Assembly: GCA_008508345.1 (NCBI GenBank)
Contig: QNGE01000415.1
Span: 189,694-253,693 of the forward strand
Length of the DNA stretch: 64,000 nucleotides
Origin: Paragonimus westermani
Taxonomy: Eukaryota > Platyhelminthes > Trematoda > Plagiorchiida > Troglotrematidae
Direction: 5' to 3'
Shown: piece by piece, positions 11,121 through 24,436 of the stretch
How the letters are laid out: each line of letters starts with the position of its first letter
Position numbering within the stretch: position 1 is the first letter of the stretch
The notes under the pieces: model-generated
Databases searched by the model: none
What the model was told of the DNA's origin: nothing
What the model saw: only the letters and a program-made list of their open reading frames with translations
Position numbers and translations under genes: made by a program

Positions 11121-13679
11121 TGTTAAACATGACATCCAAACTGTCTGACTTCATTCTTACCAAATTTAGTGTGGATGGTTTACAAGCTGTTAACAGAACT
11201 GAAGAAACTGACCGTGCACAACACAACTCAAGTGTTAACAACCTTTATGATACACAGTAGAGAGGTAACCTTGAACATACGACTGAAAAGTTGGCAATCA
11301 GCCGATCACTGAGAAGCAGCTGAGGATATCGTACTTTCAGATATTAAATAACACGGGTGGTTTACACTTATATGAAAATCTATACTATTGAGCAGAATAC
11401 GCCTCAGTGCAGAACAACAACTATCGAGCTAATGGGCTTTGAGAACGTATAACCAGATGGCTCTGAGCTTCACTATGTCAAAGAGAAGTAGGCCCCTGTG
11501 CATTTGCTCACGGTTAACCGATTCACCTTTCGAAACAGGAATAAAATTAGAGATTTTTGTTTTTCTCATCCTTCTACTTCGAGGGGAGTTAAGTCGTCCA
11601 ACGACAGACTGAACTTCTCAGTGCAGGGTTGGAAAGTGTAGTCTGGAGCTTCACAATACACAATAGGAAGTTAACTCGTTTTTGTCTGAAGCCTCAACAG
11701 TTTTGGATAAATCGATCCATTTTTTCTTAAGTGAGTAATTTCAGCAACACTTAGAGGGAACTATGCTTTGTTGCAAGTTAGCCTAATATAATAGTGTGTA
11801 GTGAAAATGGACAAAAAGTGGTCGACTCACAATTACAAGGTTATCCAGCGTACTAGCGTTGGTTCACATGGATTAGGTTTTGAACTGTTGTCAGTTGTAA
11901 CCAAAATGACAGCAATTCGGTCAAGAGCATACAAATGTTGACTTGTTCCAGAAACCGACGAACGTAACTCGTTTTTAACTCTTACTAATGCCAAGGGAGT
12001 GTAACGCACGAATTCTGAATATGGCTGGGCACCAACCCAGTAGATACCGTCAGTAGATCAGTGGGGTTCGGTTTAAAGAATTAAGGAGTCATTCGGTCCG
12101 TGAAAGCTACTGTAGGATGTAACGGAGTGGATGTAAGGCGAGCTACACAACTCACGCAATAAGAGTTACTTAAAGTAGCCAAAACAAACAGTGGTGTCTG
12201 TGCCATTAAATGAGATTCGGCATTAAGGTAACAGATGACTACAAGTCACTGCATATTAATGACTTTATATGATTACAGGTAGAAGACTTCAATGAACGCT
12301 GCAGTTGACAACCCTAAAAGAAATAACACGGTGCATCAGACCGAGTAAAATCATCCGAAGAAATGTGATTTATCGGGTGTTGTTTCCGATATAAAGAAGG
12401 GTGGTTTAAACCGTTCGGACGGTTGGAGCTAATGTTGGCGGGGTTTACACAGACAGCCTGATGGTTGCAGTAAGTGATCATGTGAAGGTTGTAATGGAGC
12501 ATCCTGAAGAGTTTTGTTTTGCGCAAGGACACTGAATTTTCCGTGCTACAGAAAAAGCAGACTACTTCGTTGTACACAGGTAGTTTCTGTGCAAATGCTG
12601 TGATCTGCAAACCGATACACTGGTGCGCATAGGGCCTTAACAATACAGTTATCAAGTACGTGTCGTCCAACTTATTAAACTTCTACTAAGGAGCCATCCC
12701 AGAGCCACCAAGCTGAAACAGTGGCCCCGTTATCCATGGGTATTCATCGTAGCCCAAACGGAATAGTATTGACACTACAATGCAGGCATACACATAGCAA
12801 ACCTAATTTTTAAATGATCATTTGAGGGTGATTAACTGGCAAGCGTGGAACGCTCTGAATGATACGGAACTTGTGAGCTTTGCCACCAACGTACTTGAAT
12901 TTTGTGGCAAAATTCGGGAAGAAAATGAAGATTACATATTCACTTGAATCCGTGCGGTAGCACCAGAATGTGCGTGCCCATATGGCTTTTGGAATTGACG
13001 GATTTTAGTAAGCAGGTCATACTTCTTTCCTTTATTTTTCTCCCATGCAAGATTTGTTGTTCCCTCTATGATTGTATGAGGGTTGAAAGTCAGTGTGAGC
13101 CACAAGTTTTGCTGCCTACGAACGTCATATAACTTATGTCCATTGTAGGCTGTTCCAATGATATGATATTATATTAGGTCATTTTATTCATTGTTATTCC
13201 ATTAACAGTACCTCTTGTTCAAAAATGATTGACGTACGTAACATTATTGACAGCTTGAGATGTATAACTAGTACCTTTTTCATTGTAAGACACCGTACGA
13301 TTAGTAACACCACATCGCGCTTCAGTATCTGTCGGTAAAGTGCTGATCAACTGTCAGATCAGTTCAGATTATGCATTTATTCATTCCGCCTAAGCTTGGT
13401 TCAGTGACTGGGCGTAGATCAATTTCAGGTTGATGGGTTACTTCAATAGAATCTTAATGTAGAATCTATTAGGTTAATTTTCTAACTTATAAATGACATG
13501 TTCATTACTAATGCCCTTCGACAGTGAGTTAACAACCGTCCAGTGCGGCTATTTAAATGGCGGTGTCAAATAGGCTGCAACATCCTTTAAAGTCCAAATG
13601 GAGACTTCTGCAACTTTACACGAAAGAAAAGAAGGCCAGCAGCTAAATATTATTTCACCTATCTTCCTGCAATCGTGAT
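11121..13679. other. No recognisable gene
   Basis: AT-rich sequence. A 118-codon minus frame near 12.3-12.67 kb has no recognisable domain. Confidence 0.45.
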
Positions 13680-13800
13680 GAACGCGATCTTGTGGATTAG
13701 TGGATGAGTGTCTGCACTTCCATCTGTTGCTTACTCACAGACCGTGGGTTCGATTTCCTGGTGTGCGTCATGTGGATGGGACCCAGCTAGGCCAAAGCAG
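13680..13800 (+). mobile_element. tRNA-like repeat (third SINE type or SINE-B relative)
   Basis: CTTGTGGATTAGTGGATGAG is A-box-like and GGGTTCGATTTCC near 13745 is B-box-like. They lie about 60 bases apart, as in a tRNA-derived promoter. No cloverleaf acceptor stem pairs around them. Only one copy is clear in this window, so the family assignment is weak. Confidence 0.4.
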
Positions 13801-14044
13801 CTGTTCACCACTCTGCTGATGGTCACTGGGACCGACCTTCTGCAGAAAATCCACCCTTCAAATCCGAAACTGATGAGAATAAAGGAACACAGGACTACAT
13901 ACCTCGTTGAGAATTCATCTTTTGGTTGATATACAGGGAAATGGGAGGGTTAGATAAAGATATCGTCCGGAACTATTGCGAAAACAGTGGTTTACTGGTC
14001 AGTGAACTGTTGATGGCTTGGTTGATACCTCAGGTTACGCTCGT

Positions 14045-14553
14045 TTATTGGCTTAGCCGTGCAAGCTGGCTATAGGGCCGATCGACTTGACGCCATGGTG
14101 GACTCAACATTCGGATAAGAAGATTTTGCCAACATGCTACTGGGTCAGTCAACTTGAGTCTGAGTACTTCGACAGCGTAGAAGGTTCCCAGTCGAGAGGC
14201 TTTGAATGATTTAGATGACACAGGATAGAGGTGATCGGTAGTCAGCTGATACCCACTGTCGCCCAGGTAATCGAGAGTAGAGCTGCTAATCGATCGTGTT
14301 TCACGGCGTTTAGAGCAATGTGGCTTGTATTCCAAGGTTCATTTGGAGGGCTGTCCACATGTTCGACCAACGTAACGCTTCCCATAAGATCAAATGAAGC
14401 AATGAACACATGTAGACGAGGCCGTCTTGAAGATAAGGCTGAATGACTGGAAATGGGATGAATTGGACAAAGTTTGGAATTAATATGGCTCCTGTTGACT
14501 GTCTGCTTGGGTGTACTTGGCCGATCTGCGGTGTAGCCGCTTCTCAACAACAC
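14045..14553 (-). other. Degenerate coding-like block, unidentified
   Basis: Two overlapping minus-strand frames (14553-14242 and 14335-14045) are open for about 100 codons each, in a stretch visibly richer in GC than its surroundings. This would fit one older reading frame broken by a frameshift near 14.3 kb. No catalytic or structural motif was recognised; a mobile-element origin is likely but unproven. Confidence 0.3.
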
Positions 14554-14759
14554 TGGGATAAACAGACATTTTTCTTGTATTCCTTACTACACGTTTGTGA
14601 GGCTCTTGTTATACTTCTAGCAACAAGTCCTGTCAGATAATCATGGTCATGGTGTAGGTATTTCACAAACTCAAGCTCGCTGCCTAAAGTATCCACTGAA
14701 CAAGGTTTATGTGACAAAACACGAAACGACATTTGTTTTAGAAGCAACATGCTGTGAGA

Positions 14760-17700
14760 TTCTGTACTGATTTATCCAAGTATTCTCCGGGTGAATATTG
14801 TGGTCAGTAATGTGGTCTACTCATCGGTATCGGTTAATGTGTGCCAAGGATATTTAGTTTTTTTTTACTTATATTAGTCTTCATTTCTACACACTGGTGA
14901 GGGCAACTGATTCTTTCGAGTAATCCACACGAATTATAATCTGAGCTAATGGCGATCTTAGCATCCATGTATTGAACAAACTGCCTGCACTGGCCAATAG
15001 TGGACTGTCAAAGGATACATTCGGGTTCGTAGAGTTCTAAGTGGGATCCAGTCACCCCATCACCTGTCTGTCAGCATAGCACACCGTCGAATAACAGTCG
15101 TATATCAACGGCGCATCAGAGAGAAAGCCTTTACAATCTGGTTTCCCAATATTATGCGCAGTCTCAGACAGGTAATCACAAATACAATTAAATGTTTCGA
15201 TTGACAGCAAACTAGTGCATATTAACAGTGCGTACAGTGAAAGCGATCCTTGTGACTTCAAATTGATGTTCTGCATGCACTCGACGGACTCAAACGTTCC
15301 ACTCAGGCTTGGCGTGGCAATCGCTTTTCGAACAGGTCCAAGTGCTTTCACAACTCAGCTAGCCGTTGGGTGGTTAGTGGAATTCATCAAATCATGTGTT
15401 AAGTAAACTTGAAAGTCTAGTTGCTTGACTTTTGAGAATATAGTAGAACCAGGTGATCCAAGTTGTTCATTAGTCGATGTGAAAGTCACCATCTTTTACT
15501 GACCAGAGATATCTAGTGGTCTGATGGTCAGCTTAATCACACTCGTTTATTTTCGTCGTTGACAGTACGAAATCTCTCCAGATTTACAAGCATAAAATTT
15601 ATTTTCTTACTCTTCAATCAACAAACAGCGCATGCCTTCTTGGTTGCTTCCCTATTCTGATGTGGGAATGGTAGAACTTTTAACTAGATCTATGGTAGCA
15701 ACTATTTCCGATTGATTGGATTATACAATAACCTGTCTGAATAAACCTCACCTCCCAAAGGCTGAAATACAGTCACCCGTGTGCACAGTATTTCAAAACT
15801 TGCAAGAGTTGACTCCTGGTGCCTGTTTTTCACTTGACCGGCAGTCAACAAATCATCACCAGTTCTGTGGCAAATCGTTTGGAATTTCAAACACCATTTT
15901 TTTGATCCGTCAGATCAGTGTATCATACATCACTGTATTTCCCTCTTGTTATGCAAGACTAAATGATGACGGTTAAGCGCTCGAGGACGGATGTTAATGC
16001 AAGCTGCCCAAGTACCTAGATATTATTACCAACATCAAATGCCGGTCCTGCTATTACGAATTTTTGGTTATTCGGACGTTGTTGCTGAAGTACTCACCAA
16101 AATATGTTAATAATCCGATCAAACCTCATTAGCTCGGTATCAAGTTGGAAGTGGTACGACTGTACGATAACGACTGGACTTGGATAGGCGAAAGGAACAA
16201 TAGCCTCCTGTGCGGTAATTGCTCTACTGGTTGAGGTGTTAAGCCGTTTTGAGAGGTCAGTATTTTTCCGTTTGCATTCTTCAACCTGCACATTCAGTTA
16301 CGTCACTTGGAATCTACCGAAAGATCACCAGATGTTGCCGATTTGAATTTGACCAAAACCAGGGTTTTCCAAATCTGGATTTGAAACCAGATGCAAAACA
16401 TTCTATAAAATATTGCCCCTAGGAAATTGTTTCAAACAGTAAAAGTACCACCAATTTTTGAGCAATTTCAGAGGTGCGGGGGTATTAGAACGTCATGCTT
16501 AACCGGGTAGACAGGTAGCAGATACGGTGAGTCTGCATAAATCTTAACTTAAGGGAGAACAAAACTCCCCTACAAAAGTCATCTAAGAGACCGATACTTA
16601 CAAGCAAGAGCACGCAAGTGAAAATGTTTTTTTGATTCCCGGATCGAGCCGGCTATTCGTTGTTAACTGACCTACGGTATTTTACTTCTCCCACAAATGT
16701 ACACACCTTGTGTGTTATGAAAGCCCTCTGGTCCACTTTTGTATAAGAACTTGAGCGAGCAATTTCACGAACATGCAAAGCGAAAGTAACCTGCTGAGTG
16801 AAACATGATTATCCACCCTCATACTTCTCTCATCCAATCAGAATTACCAAGACACCAGATTTCCCACAGTAGAATAGCAACTTCTTAGAGGATTACTTCA
16901 TTGTGAAAATAAGATCGATCAGTTGCATTATTCTTCATTAAGTGTTTACGATATTACATGCAACTGAAACTTTATTAAACGGAATCCCTGAAGAATCAAC
17001 GAGGAATTGGAAGTGCAAAAAAGCGTTTAACTGGTGCTGCAGAAAAAATGTGCTCGCCTGATTCAATACGCAAGTAGACACATCACCATTGACTATTTAC
17101 CTCGACTGCTGAGTAGATCACGGAGATCCGAATAAAAGTATCCACGTTTTCCATCTCATCAACTGTTCAAATTAGACGTCACATGGAAGTAACTTAGGAT
17201 GTATTGTGATAAAATCCCAAGTAGTTATGAAACGGTAAAGATTCTGGTTTCAGTTAAGCAAATTAGGTTCTGTTCAAGGCGATGTTCACAATCAATATGC
17301 TAAGAGGTAGTAATTAACGTACATAGGTTCCGCTTTAATGTGACTGAGACAATAATGTTGAGAGGTCAGTCGTGAAAATCTTTGAGAACCCGTCTGTTGC
17401 ACAATAGGTAGTCGACAAGTTAAAAGCTTCAGAGTGGGGTGATACCGAGGAATACAGACGATTTTCTTTCAAAATAAGCTAAATCCGATAATTCTACACA
17501 TTTGATTGTTATGTTTCTGTGGAAAATTTTTTCTCAATCACTTGAACCACAGTCAGCGGTATAACGGCAACCAACGTTTGCATACAGTTGGTACTAAACT
17601 GCTTATGTTCAGTCACACTACAACTCAAAATAATGATGGAAGTATTAAATTACCATTTTGTCAGCCTTGTTCTAAAGTGTCAGCAACAGAACATCTAGTG

Positions 17701-18262
17701 CTACGAATAAACTTCATATCCGTCAGGCAAAAAATATATAAGCAACTATTCAGTTAGTTTGAAGCAAGCGACGGTATTCCGAGTTCCCTTACAACATTGA
17801 GGGTCCTTCTGAATAACACACAAAACTACCAGAAGTTTCTTGGAATTTTCGTTTTATTCCGGCCTACACGAGAATCTTGAGGTTGATCGTGTGAAATATT
17901 AAGAGGACTGCATTGGGGAGATTGCGCCGAAACGTAGTCATTATTGCGGATGCGACAAAAATACCAAGACGTTCACGAGTCTATTTAGTGACCGTGGTCA
18001 GGGGTACCGACCAACAGCGCGCGTTTTGACGAGATCTGTGATACTGTACATTCTGCAAGTGGGTCAGTAATTATCACTCCACTAGTGGCCTCCTAGCTTA
18101 AGCTAAGTTTCTAAGCTTTGCTTGCTTCAGGGTGTACTTGGTAAGGTCACAAAAACTTAACAACTTGCGATGAACATGGCCCCCTTGATGTCCGGGTGTG
18201 CTTACTCTGAATCACCCATCGGACTCTCTGTTAGCATTATGTAGGGTTCACACACAAGCACG
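14760..18262. other. No recognisable gene
   Basis: Short chance-like open frames only. Pyrimidine tracts occur but none sits next to a convincing exon. Confidence 0.45.
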
Positions 18263-18451
18263 ATGCGTAAATTCAGGGTAAACAAGGTCGAGTTTCCAGA
18301 TGGTTCATTCGTTGTAATCACTCTAATTGAGCGAGATTGTTTTCATCCTAACTGTACCTTGTGTGATATAAGCCCAGTTGCCCTTGTAAAAGAACTATCA
18401 GAATACTATCAAGATTTTGCTCCATCTCAAGCTATCGCCTCCCTCTTCTGA
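18263..18451 (+). other. Short ATG-initiated open frame, unidentified
   Basis: Sixty-two codons from an ATG, with an acceptor-like AAATTCAG just inside. Composition is protein-like (DCFHPNCTLCDISPVALVKE), with three Cys clustered. It faces the Ly6-like exon on the opposite strand. Evidence for expression is nil. Confidence 0.15.
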
Positions 18452-18576
18452 CCTTTTCATTGCCTACATTTTCCAATCTAGTTACTAGCTTCATCAGTTG
18501 TCAATAAGCGCTGTACTAGCTGCTTCTTTCGTCCCACTTTTCAACACTGATCTAAAGTTTTGTATGCCATTTTCTT

Positions 18577-18881
18577 TCATTCAACATTAAACCTTCGTAC
18601 TGGACTCACAACTTCTGGGGATAACCTTGGTATAACAACTTGCCCGAAACTTGTGTTGCAAATGTTCACAGAACAAACACTAGCAAATGAACTGAACTTT
18701 GGGTGCATTCGATTTCTGAACAACTCATAATGGAAGTCATACGCACAAGTGTGAGTGACTACTTCATGTTTAACATACATATATGCAACGGAACATAGAG
18801 TTGTTCCAGTCAAACACTGGGTTGAATTATTCACTGAGTTTCCAGTGTAACGTGTAAATCGCCCATTTAGTGACAGACAAC
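18577..18881 (-). CDS. Candidate last exon of a Ly6/uPAR-like (three-finger) protein
   Basis: A minus-strand open frame after a good acceptor (GTCATGTTTCAG|GTTGTC), entering in phase 1 and running 100 codons to TGA. Cysteines of the exon fall at 1, 22, 29, 45, 69 and 74: C-x6-C, C-x15-C, then a final C-x4-C-N (CSVNICN). This resembles the second half of Ly6/CD59 domains, which end in C-x4-C-N. The two extra cysteines of CD59 that pair with each other are both absent, as expected if a disulfide was lost as a unit. An upstream exon should carry the signal peptide and the first cysteines; I did not find it. The tail after the motif is not hydrophobic, so no GPI signal is seen. Confidence 0.45.
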
Positions 18882-21214
18882 CTGAAACATGACTCCGGGG
18901 TCTTGGTGACATAACTGACATGTTTTTACTTAGAGCTCGCGGCACTTCATTCTGCCACGCTAATTGGATGCATTCCTGCTGATCCTTCCAATTCTTTTAA
19001 AAAAAACCCAAACATATCGCACGAAAATGGATTGAAATAATTCAAATTTAACGTACTGATGATTTTTTAATAATAACTTGAACATAGCTGGCTTGAAATC
19101 TTAAATTTTACAATCAGATGTGTTATCCATTTAGCTCCTTGCAGAGTTCCCAGTTTGAGTCATTCCTGCAATGAATAGCTCTCGACGTCAATGAATTTCA
19201 CAAAATATAGTGGTCGTCAGAGCACTCTCAGATTTCAAAAACCGAGAGTTAAAAATATGCTTCAATTTTGCCAACCTGCATTGGATAATTTCAATATGAT
19301 TTACTAATGAAGACAGACCTTTGTTTGGAGCCTTTCTTAGTTACCTTCTTGGAGGAGTATAGTTTTACCAGTGCGAAAGCGCAGGCAAGTCAAACTGCAA
19401 AGTTATGAACAACGAATGCCTTAAAAGAGGCTGATGCAAAATGTCAGCTTAAAATTGCCTAACAAATATGAGTAATCGACAGTTTAGTTGGCAACTTCTT
19501 CACTAATCTTTGGCGAGAAGTTTTCTTTCCGTGTGAATTACAGTCGCAGCTACCACGATAGGTCATCAAAATGAGCATCTGAGATCAATAAAATATGACA
19601 GCAATACTGTACAACCGTGGAGGTTGTGTGAAGTTGTATTTACGGAATGTAAGGAGAATCCGGAAAATTCATTTTTAAACTTATTTTGTAAATTATTTTG
19701 AATGCATTCTTAGTGTTCCTAACTCAAAGTTGATTGGCATTTACCTGGCTATTATGTTCATTTTTCTCTCTAGTCACGGATATTCATACATGGTCGTCAC
19801 TTCGTACAATCCCTGGTTCTACGAACTGAAATTACTCTTCTTAATATGATCGACTCAATTTGGCGGCAACGCTACTGGTGTATTCAACTCCAAATGCGCT
19901 AGCTCTAAAGCTGACGAGCGCGCTTCTGGTAGGATTTAAAGTGTTATGAAGTATGACTTAAAATACATGTTTGTGTGGAAACTGCTCTCCATTTAAATTA
20001 TTCGGAGTGGAACCGTTGCATTTTTTTGTGTACGGCTAGCGAACGATTAGATAATAACCGGAAGCAGTCAAGAAACTGAATGTGATGTTGTGGTACATAC
20101 TGGCTCGTTATGTTAAACACGAATATCTCTGAAAATAATACCTGCGGAACTAAGTTGCCCTCCACCATTCCTAATCATCCCAGGCATTGTACAAAACGGG
20201 TTACACGGTCAACCTGCGCATCAAATAATTTTGATACGGCTGTTTTAAAGGAGTGGTTATTGTGTTAACATTTATCGGAACCATTTGTGGTAGTTTTATC
20301 CGAGATTCAGGAATATCAGGTTGCTTATTGGCCAGTGTAAAAGATTAGCCAATCGCATTTATCTAAACATTCAACGAGTATGGTTCGGCGGGAAGGGTGA
20401 AAGAATGTCATCTGAATTGAGTCGCACAGTGAGATATGGTTAACTCGAGTAAGCAGTTTTGGAGTACTCAGTAAATTTTTGTATTTGGTTGGTTCATTGT
20501 CAAAGTCAAAAATATTCATCCCTTTTTTTATTAAATCATATGCAGTTCGGGGTGTCCACTAAAAATCGCAAAACGGTGTGGTAGCTTATTTCACAATACA
20601 ATATCCGTTGTAAAATAAGCCATACGGTTGTTCCTGCGTAAACGTTCCGTCGTTTTTCACAGATATCCCGTTGCATTTTTAAAGCTACAAATTCAGTTTA
20701 ATTCGGTGGCTGAAATTTAAAGTTGCTTACTCTTTCCTATACATTTACAAGGTACTAGCTAAGTGCATTTTAATAGCTGTTGACTCCAGATAAACTCTGA
20801 TGCCGTCGAAAACTCCATCCACACTTGGAAGTGTACAACTAACTTACAAATGCTAAGGGTGTTCAAATTTCGAAGCCTTCTTCAAACACACAGATCCATA
20901 AAGAATTTGACATTATGATAACCTTTTAGTTTCTTTGTGAGTTTCGGCAAAGCTGTTGTAAATTAGTGGTGGGTGCAACCGTATGCCCATTAAGTGTTTG
21001 TATAGTTCAACTGTTTTTGACTTTCTTGGTTTTTATTTCCTATCCGCCACATTGGCAGAAACTGCCAACCTAACGTAAACACTATAATTATACTGCAATC
21101 TTATCGGTGGTTAAAGCCGAAAAGTTGGTATAATCCGCCTAAGTTTAATTAGCATTTATCTTAAACAGGAAAGGAATATATGAGAAAGATCCGAGATAGT
21201 TATGAAGGCGTTTA
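18882..21214. other. No recognisable gene
   Basis: Expected to contain the missing upstream exon of the Ly6-like gene on the minus strand. I could not identify a signal peptide or an early Cys pair there with confidence. Confidence 0.4.
20565..20640. repeat. Short imperfect hairpin
   Basis: ACGGTGTGGTAGCTTATTTC and TGTAAAATAAGCCATACGG are inverted copies separated by a short AT-rich loop. Function unknown. Confidence 0.55.
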
Positions 21215-21415
21215 ACGTGAGGTCATTGACGCAGTGGTCAATACGGCTGCCTCGTCAAAGCGTGGATGGAGTTCACATTCTCTCCATGGCAAGATGCCTC
21301 ACTAGCGAGCTCTGACACGTCCGAAACTTGGGACCAGCGCTTCTTTTCGAAATAGGCCAGCTAAAGTGTTTTCACGAATGTGAAGGCTGTCAACAGACAT
21401 AGGTAATGTTCGGCT
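21215..21415 (+). mobile_element. SINE-A, old diverged copy
   Basis: Same block order as the other copies: GTGAGGTCATTGACGCAGTGG, GCCTCG, GAGTTCACATTC in place of the B box, then GCGAGCTCTGACA and CTTCTTTTCGAAATAGGCC. Many substitutions are spread along the whole length. Confidence 0.75.
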
Positions 21416-24189
21416 TGACCAAGTTCCTCACCAGTTATCAGTAAGTTCCAAATTGTTATTCGTCTATTTTCCGTAGCTTCATACTTATAGCTTGTCCAAT
21501 TATAGTTCTGCACGTATTTAGCACGAAATAACTCAAAGATTAGTGTCTTCGCGCATTTCCATTCTCTCGCTCAGTGTGCCATCCCATATGCCGAACTATA
21601 CTACTCATTATCATTCTGTCAAAACAGCCTTAATTATCTCAGTCCAGCTATATAGTTCACAGTTGTCTAATTTCGACTTGGCATGTGAACAATCACAATC
21701 CGCTCTATTTGTCAAAATGTGAGATTGTGCATGTTTCAATCAGTAATGAGTTCAAGCGACAAGAACTGACCTGTACGAAATGATGGTGGAATACTTGCTT
21801 AATCAGCTATCTCAGTGGAATAGTGTTCATGCGGCTGATTATAAAAACGGACACCGATTAAACCAATTCGGAGGAGTTCAGCTTTTATCAGCAGAAGTTA
21901 GGGTCGTTCTCTTTTGTTACAACGCGAAAGAAAAGGCGTTCCATTGAAGTGTGTATTTTCGTTATTGATCCCGGAATGTGCTTAAGAAGAAACTTTTGAA
22001 GACAACGACCAATATTTCCGGCACTTATTTGACCTGACTTGAGAACAAATGTTTCAGAAGTGTTCAATAGTTATGACTCATCTTCAGTCGAATGATTGTC
22101 GCCGGTCAGATGTCTTATCATCCCAACTCATGTACTGACCTGAACAACTTCGATTTCTGTCATAAAATCCAGTGCACTGATGTTAAATATAGTGCCAACT
22201 AATTAAAGGGTTTCACTGAAGTTGCAGGATGAATTAACGAAAATGGGCCAAAATCACAACGGTAATGTTAACAGTTGATCAATCTTACTGAACTCAAGTT
22301 GTTCCATACACTATTGCAAAGTCATAAAGGGTCACGTATGTCTTATCCGGTAAGTTGACATGAGTCTGCCAACTCACTCAGCTACTGAGGCGGCATCTGT
22401 CTGTAGGGAATTTTGTAGAATTGGTCAATGTTATCCACGAGCGAATGTGGTCAGAAACTAGTTTGTCACACGGACTTATTACTCTTACGGATATTTCTGC
22501 TCACCGTCACTGGTGACCTGTAGACAAACTACACGCGTGAAGGGCTAAGTGCTGGTTAATTCGAAAGTGTGGTGTTTTATAAATCACAACGAAGGGAAGA
22601 CGTTTCAGTCTGTGAGAATTCTACGCTCTCAAACAAAAATAGAAAGAATGAAAAATTGTCGGTTTTCAATTGTCGAAGTTACCGACAGTGGCAACAGAAC
22701 TCGACCAGGTATGCCGGCTTCCCAGATTCCAAGTTGAGCCATGTTTACTTCTACTAAACCGTAACGTCTGTAATTTTGAAATCAGCTCTGACTTACCGCG
22801 GTTTTAGTAGCCAAGATGTACATGAAATCTGTATAATATCGACCAAATCAATTCCTCCAATATGTCCGGGTCATCTTGCGTCTTATCGAGTTGTGACGTG
22901 TTGCGAAACTGAACATGCCTAGCCGTTCAGTTATGTTCACGACCATGTCAAACACTTTCAATCCAACTATCGTTAACACGGCCACCTAAAAGTTGCCCGG
23001 GGGGTACTGAACTAATTTACCACAAACTTTGTGCCTGCCGGATCGTACACTGTCGTTGGTCCGTACAAATGCGGTGTACTTCAGAATGTTGCATCTTCAC
23101 TATATGCTTACTTTGTATGCTTTTAAGCATACTGGTAACATCATTTTTACATATTAATAGCAGAGCAATGATTCTCAAGATATCACTGGTTACCAGGATG
23201 TTAGCAGTCTGCCAGGAACCTAAATTCGTGCATATTTATATGTCAAGACAGGAGTAATCTTCACATGGATTATCAGGCCAGGTCAGAAGAAAAACATGAC
23301 AAGTGAATTTTTAATCCACGCCAAGAAGTTTCACATTTATAGCATCACAAACATGTTTACGTCGCTCAACCTTCTTCCGTAATGGAAAGATGCATGCAAT
23401 TTTTTTGCTGTTTTGATTTCGTGCTGTTGTGTTTGTCTTTACTTAATACTTTGTTTGTCGGTATTTTGTTTGAATTTTTCAAGCTTACACCGCGTTAGGT
23501 ATTTGTGCAACTTAGGTGGGTTATTTTTATCCAGCATAGTTTCGTTAATTTGTTTTAGCACTACAATGAATTTATTGACGGAATAGTTCTCGAACACACC
23601 CGTCTCTATATGCTATGTATCCCGTTTTTACAATTCTGTTTACCGGTTAAGCTACTCGATACATGAGTACCTATGCAGATGACGTCAGCTTTCCTCTTTA
23701 TTTTCCTGACTTCTTGATACTCAGCAAATGCTTGTGAACAAATTTTAAGAGGGTAATTTTGCGTGGCTCAAATCGCTTCTTTTTACATTGCTCAAGTCAA
23801 CCTTTTCTCTTTAACTGTTAATGTATATATGTATATACGTCTTCAGTTTATCGGATGACAGGTTGTTGGTTGAAATTTATCCATGTGATGTTTTTGACTG
23901 GGCTCGATCACTGGTTTGAATATTTGGCCATTCTTAGGTTCCATACCAACAGTAACCAAAGACATTAGGATTTAGTGAAAGAGAGGTTACTTGCCGACGG
24001 TCATATTCGGTTATACGCGGAATGTTTTCTGATACGGTTTACTGTCATTCTAGAGTTGCGTAGACTTATGTAGAGTTGATTCTAGTTTCATTAGTCTTCT
24101 GTGGATATAATGAGCTGGTATATGCCTTATAGCTACTAGTGTATTGAGGACAGATGGTCGCACCATACTACTTACACCACTGTTAAATA
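21416..24189. other. No recognisable gene
   Basis: AT-rich, with some TA-rich runs (near 23.82 kb). Open frames are short. Confidence 0.45.
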
Positions 24190-24436
24190 GCAGCATGGAT
24201 TGAAATGATCGCGGGATAAATAGGGGAGAGATACGGAAAGTATCGTTAGTGGGCAGCATCACGTACAATGGATTTCGCCACAGGACGGAACTGAGACATG
24301 GTGTCCAAAGCGACTGGGGCATCCTCGGACGAGTGTGGTGTGCAAATGAGTGTTTCTGTTCGTAGTGCCGTTGTGATGCATAAGTGGTGTGTTGGTTTCC
24401 CCCAAATAAACTCCTGCGCCACCCGCCTTCTGGGTT
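24190..24436 (-). repeat. Unclassified interspersed repeat, minus copy
   Basis: On the minus strand it begins AACCCAGAAGGCGGGTGGCG and contains GAAACACTCATTTGCACACC and CAGTCGCTTTGGACACCATG. It aligns over about 250 bp with 63745-64000. It may be an LTR or a non-coding part of a larger element. No protein family is recognised. Confidence 0.8.
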
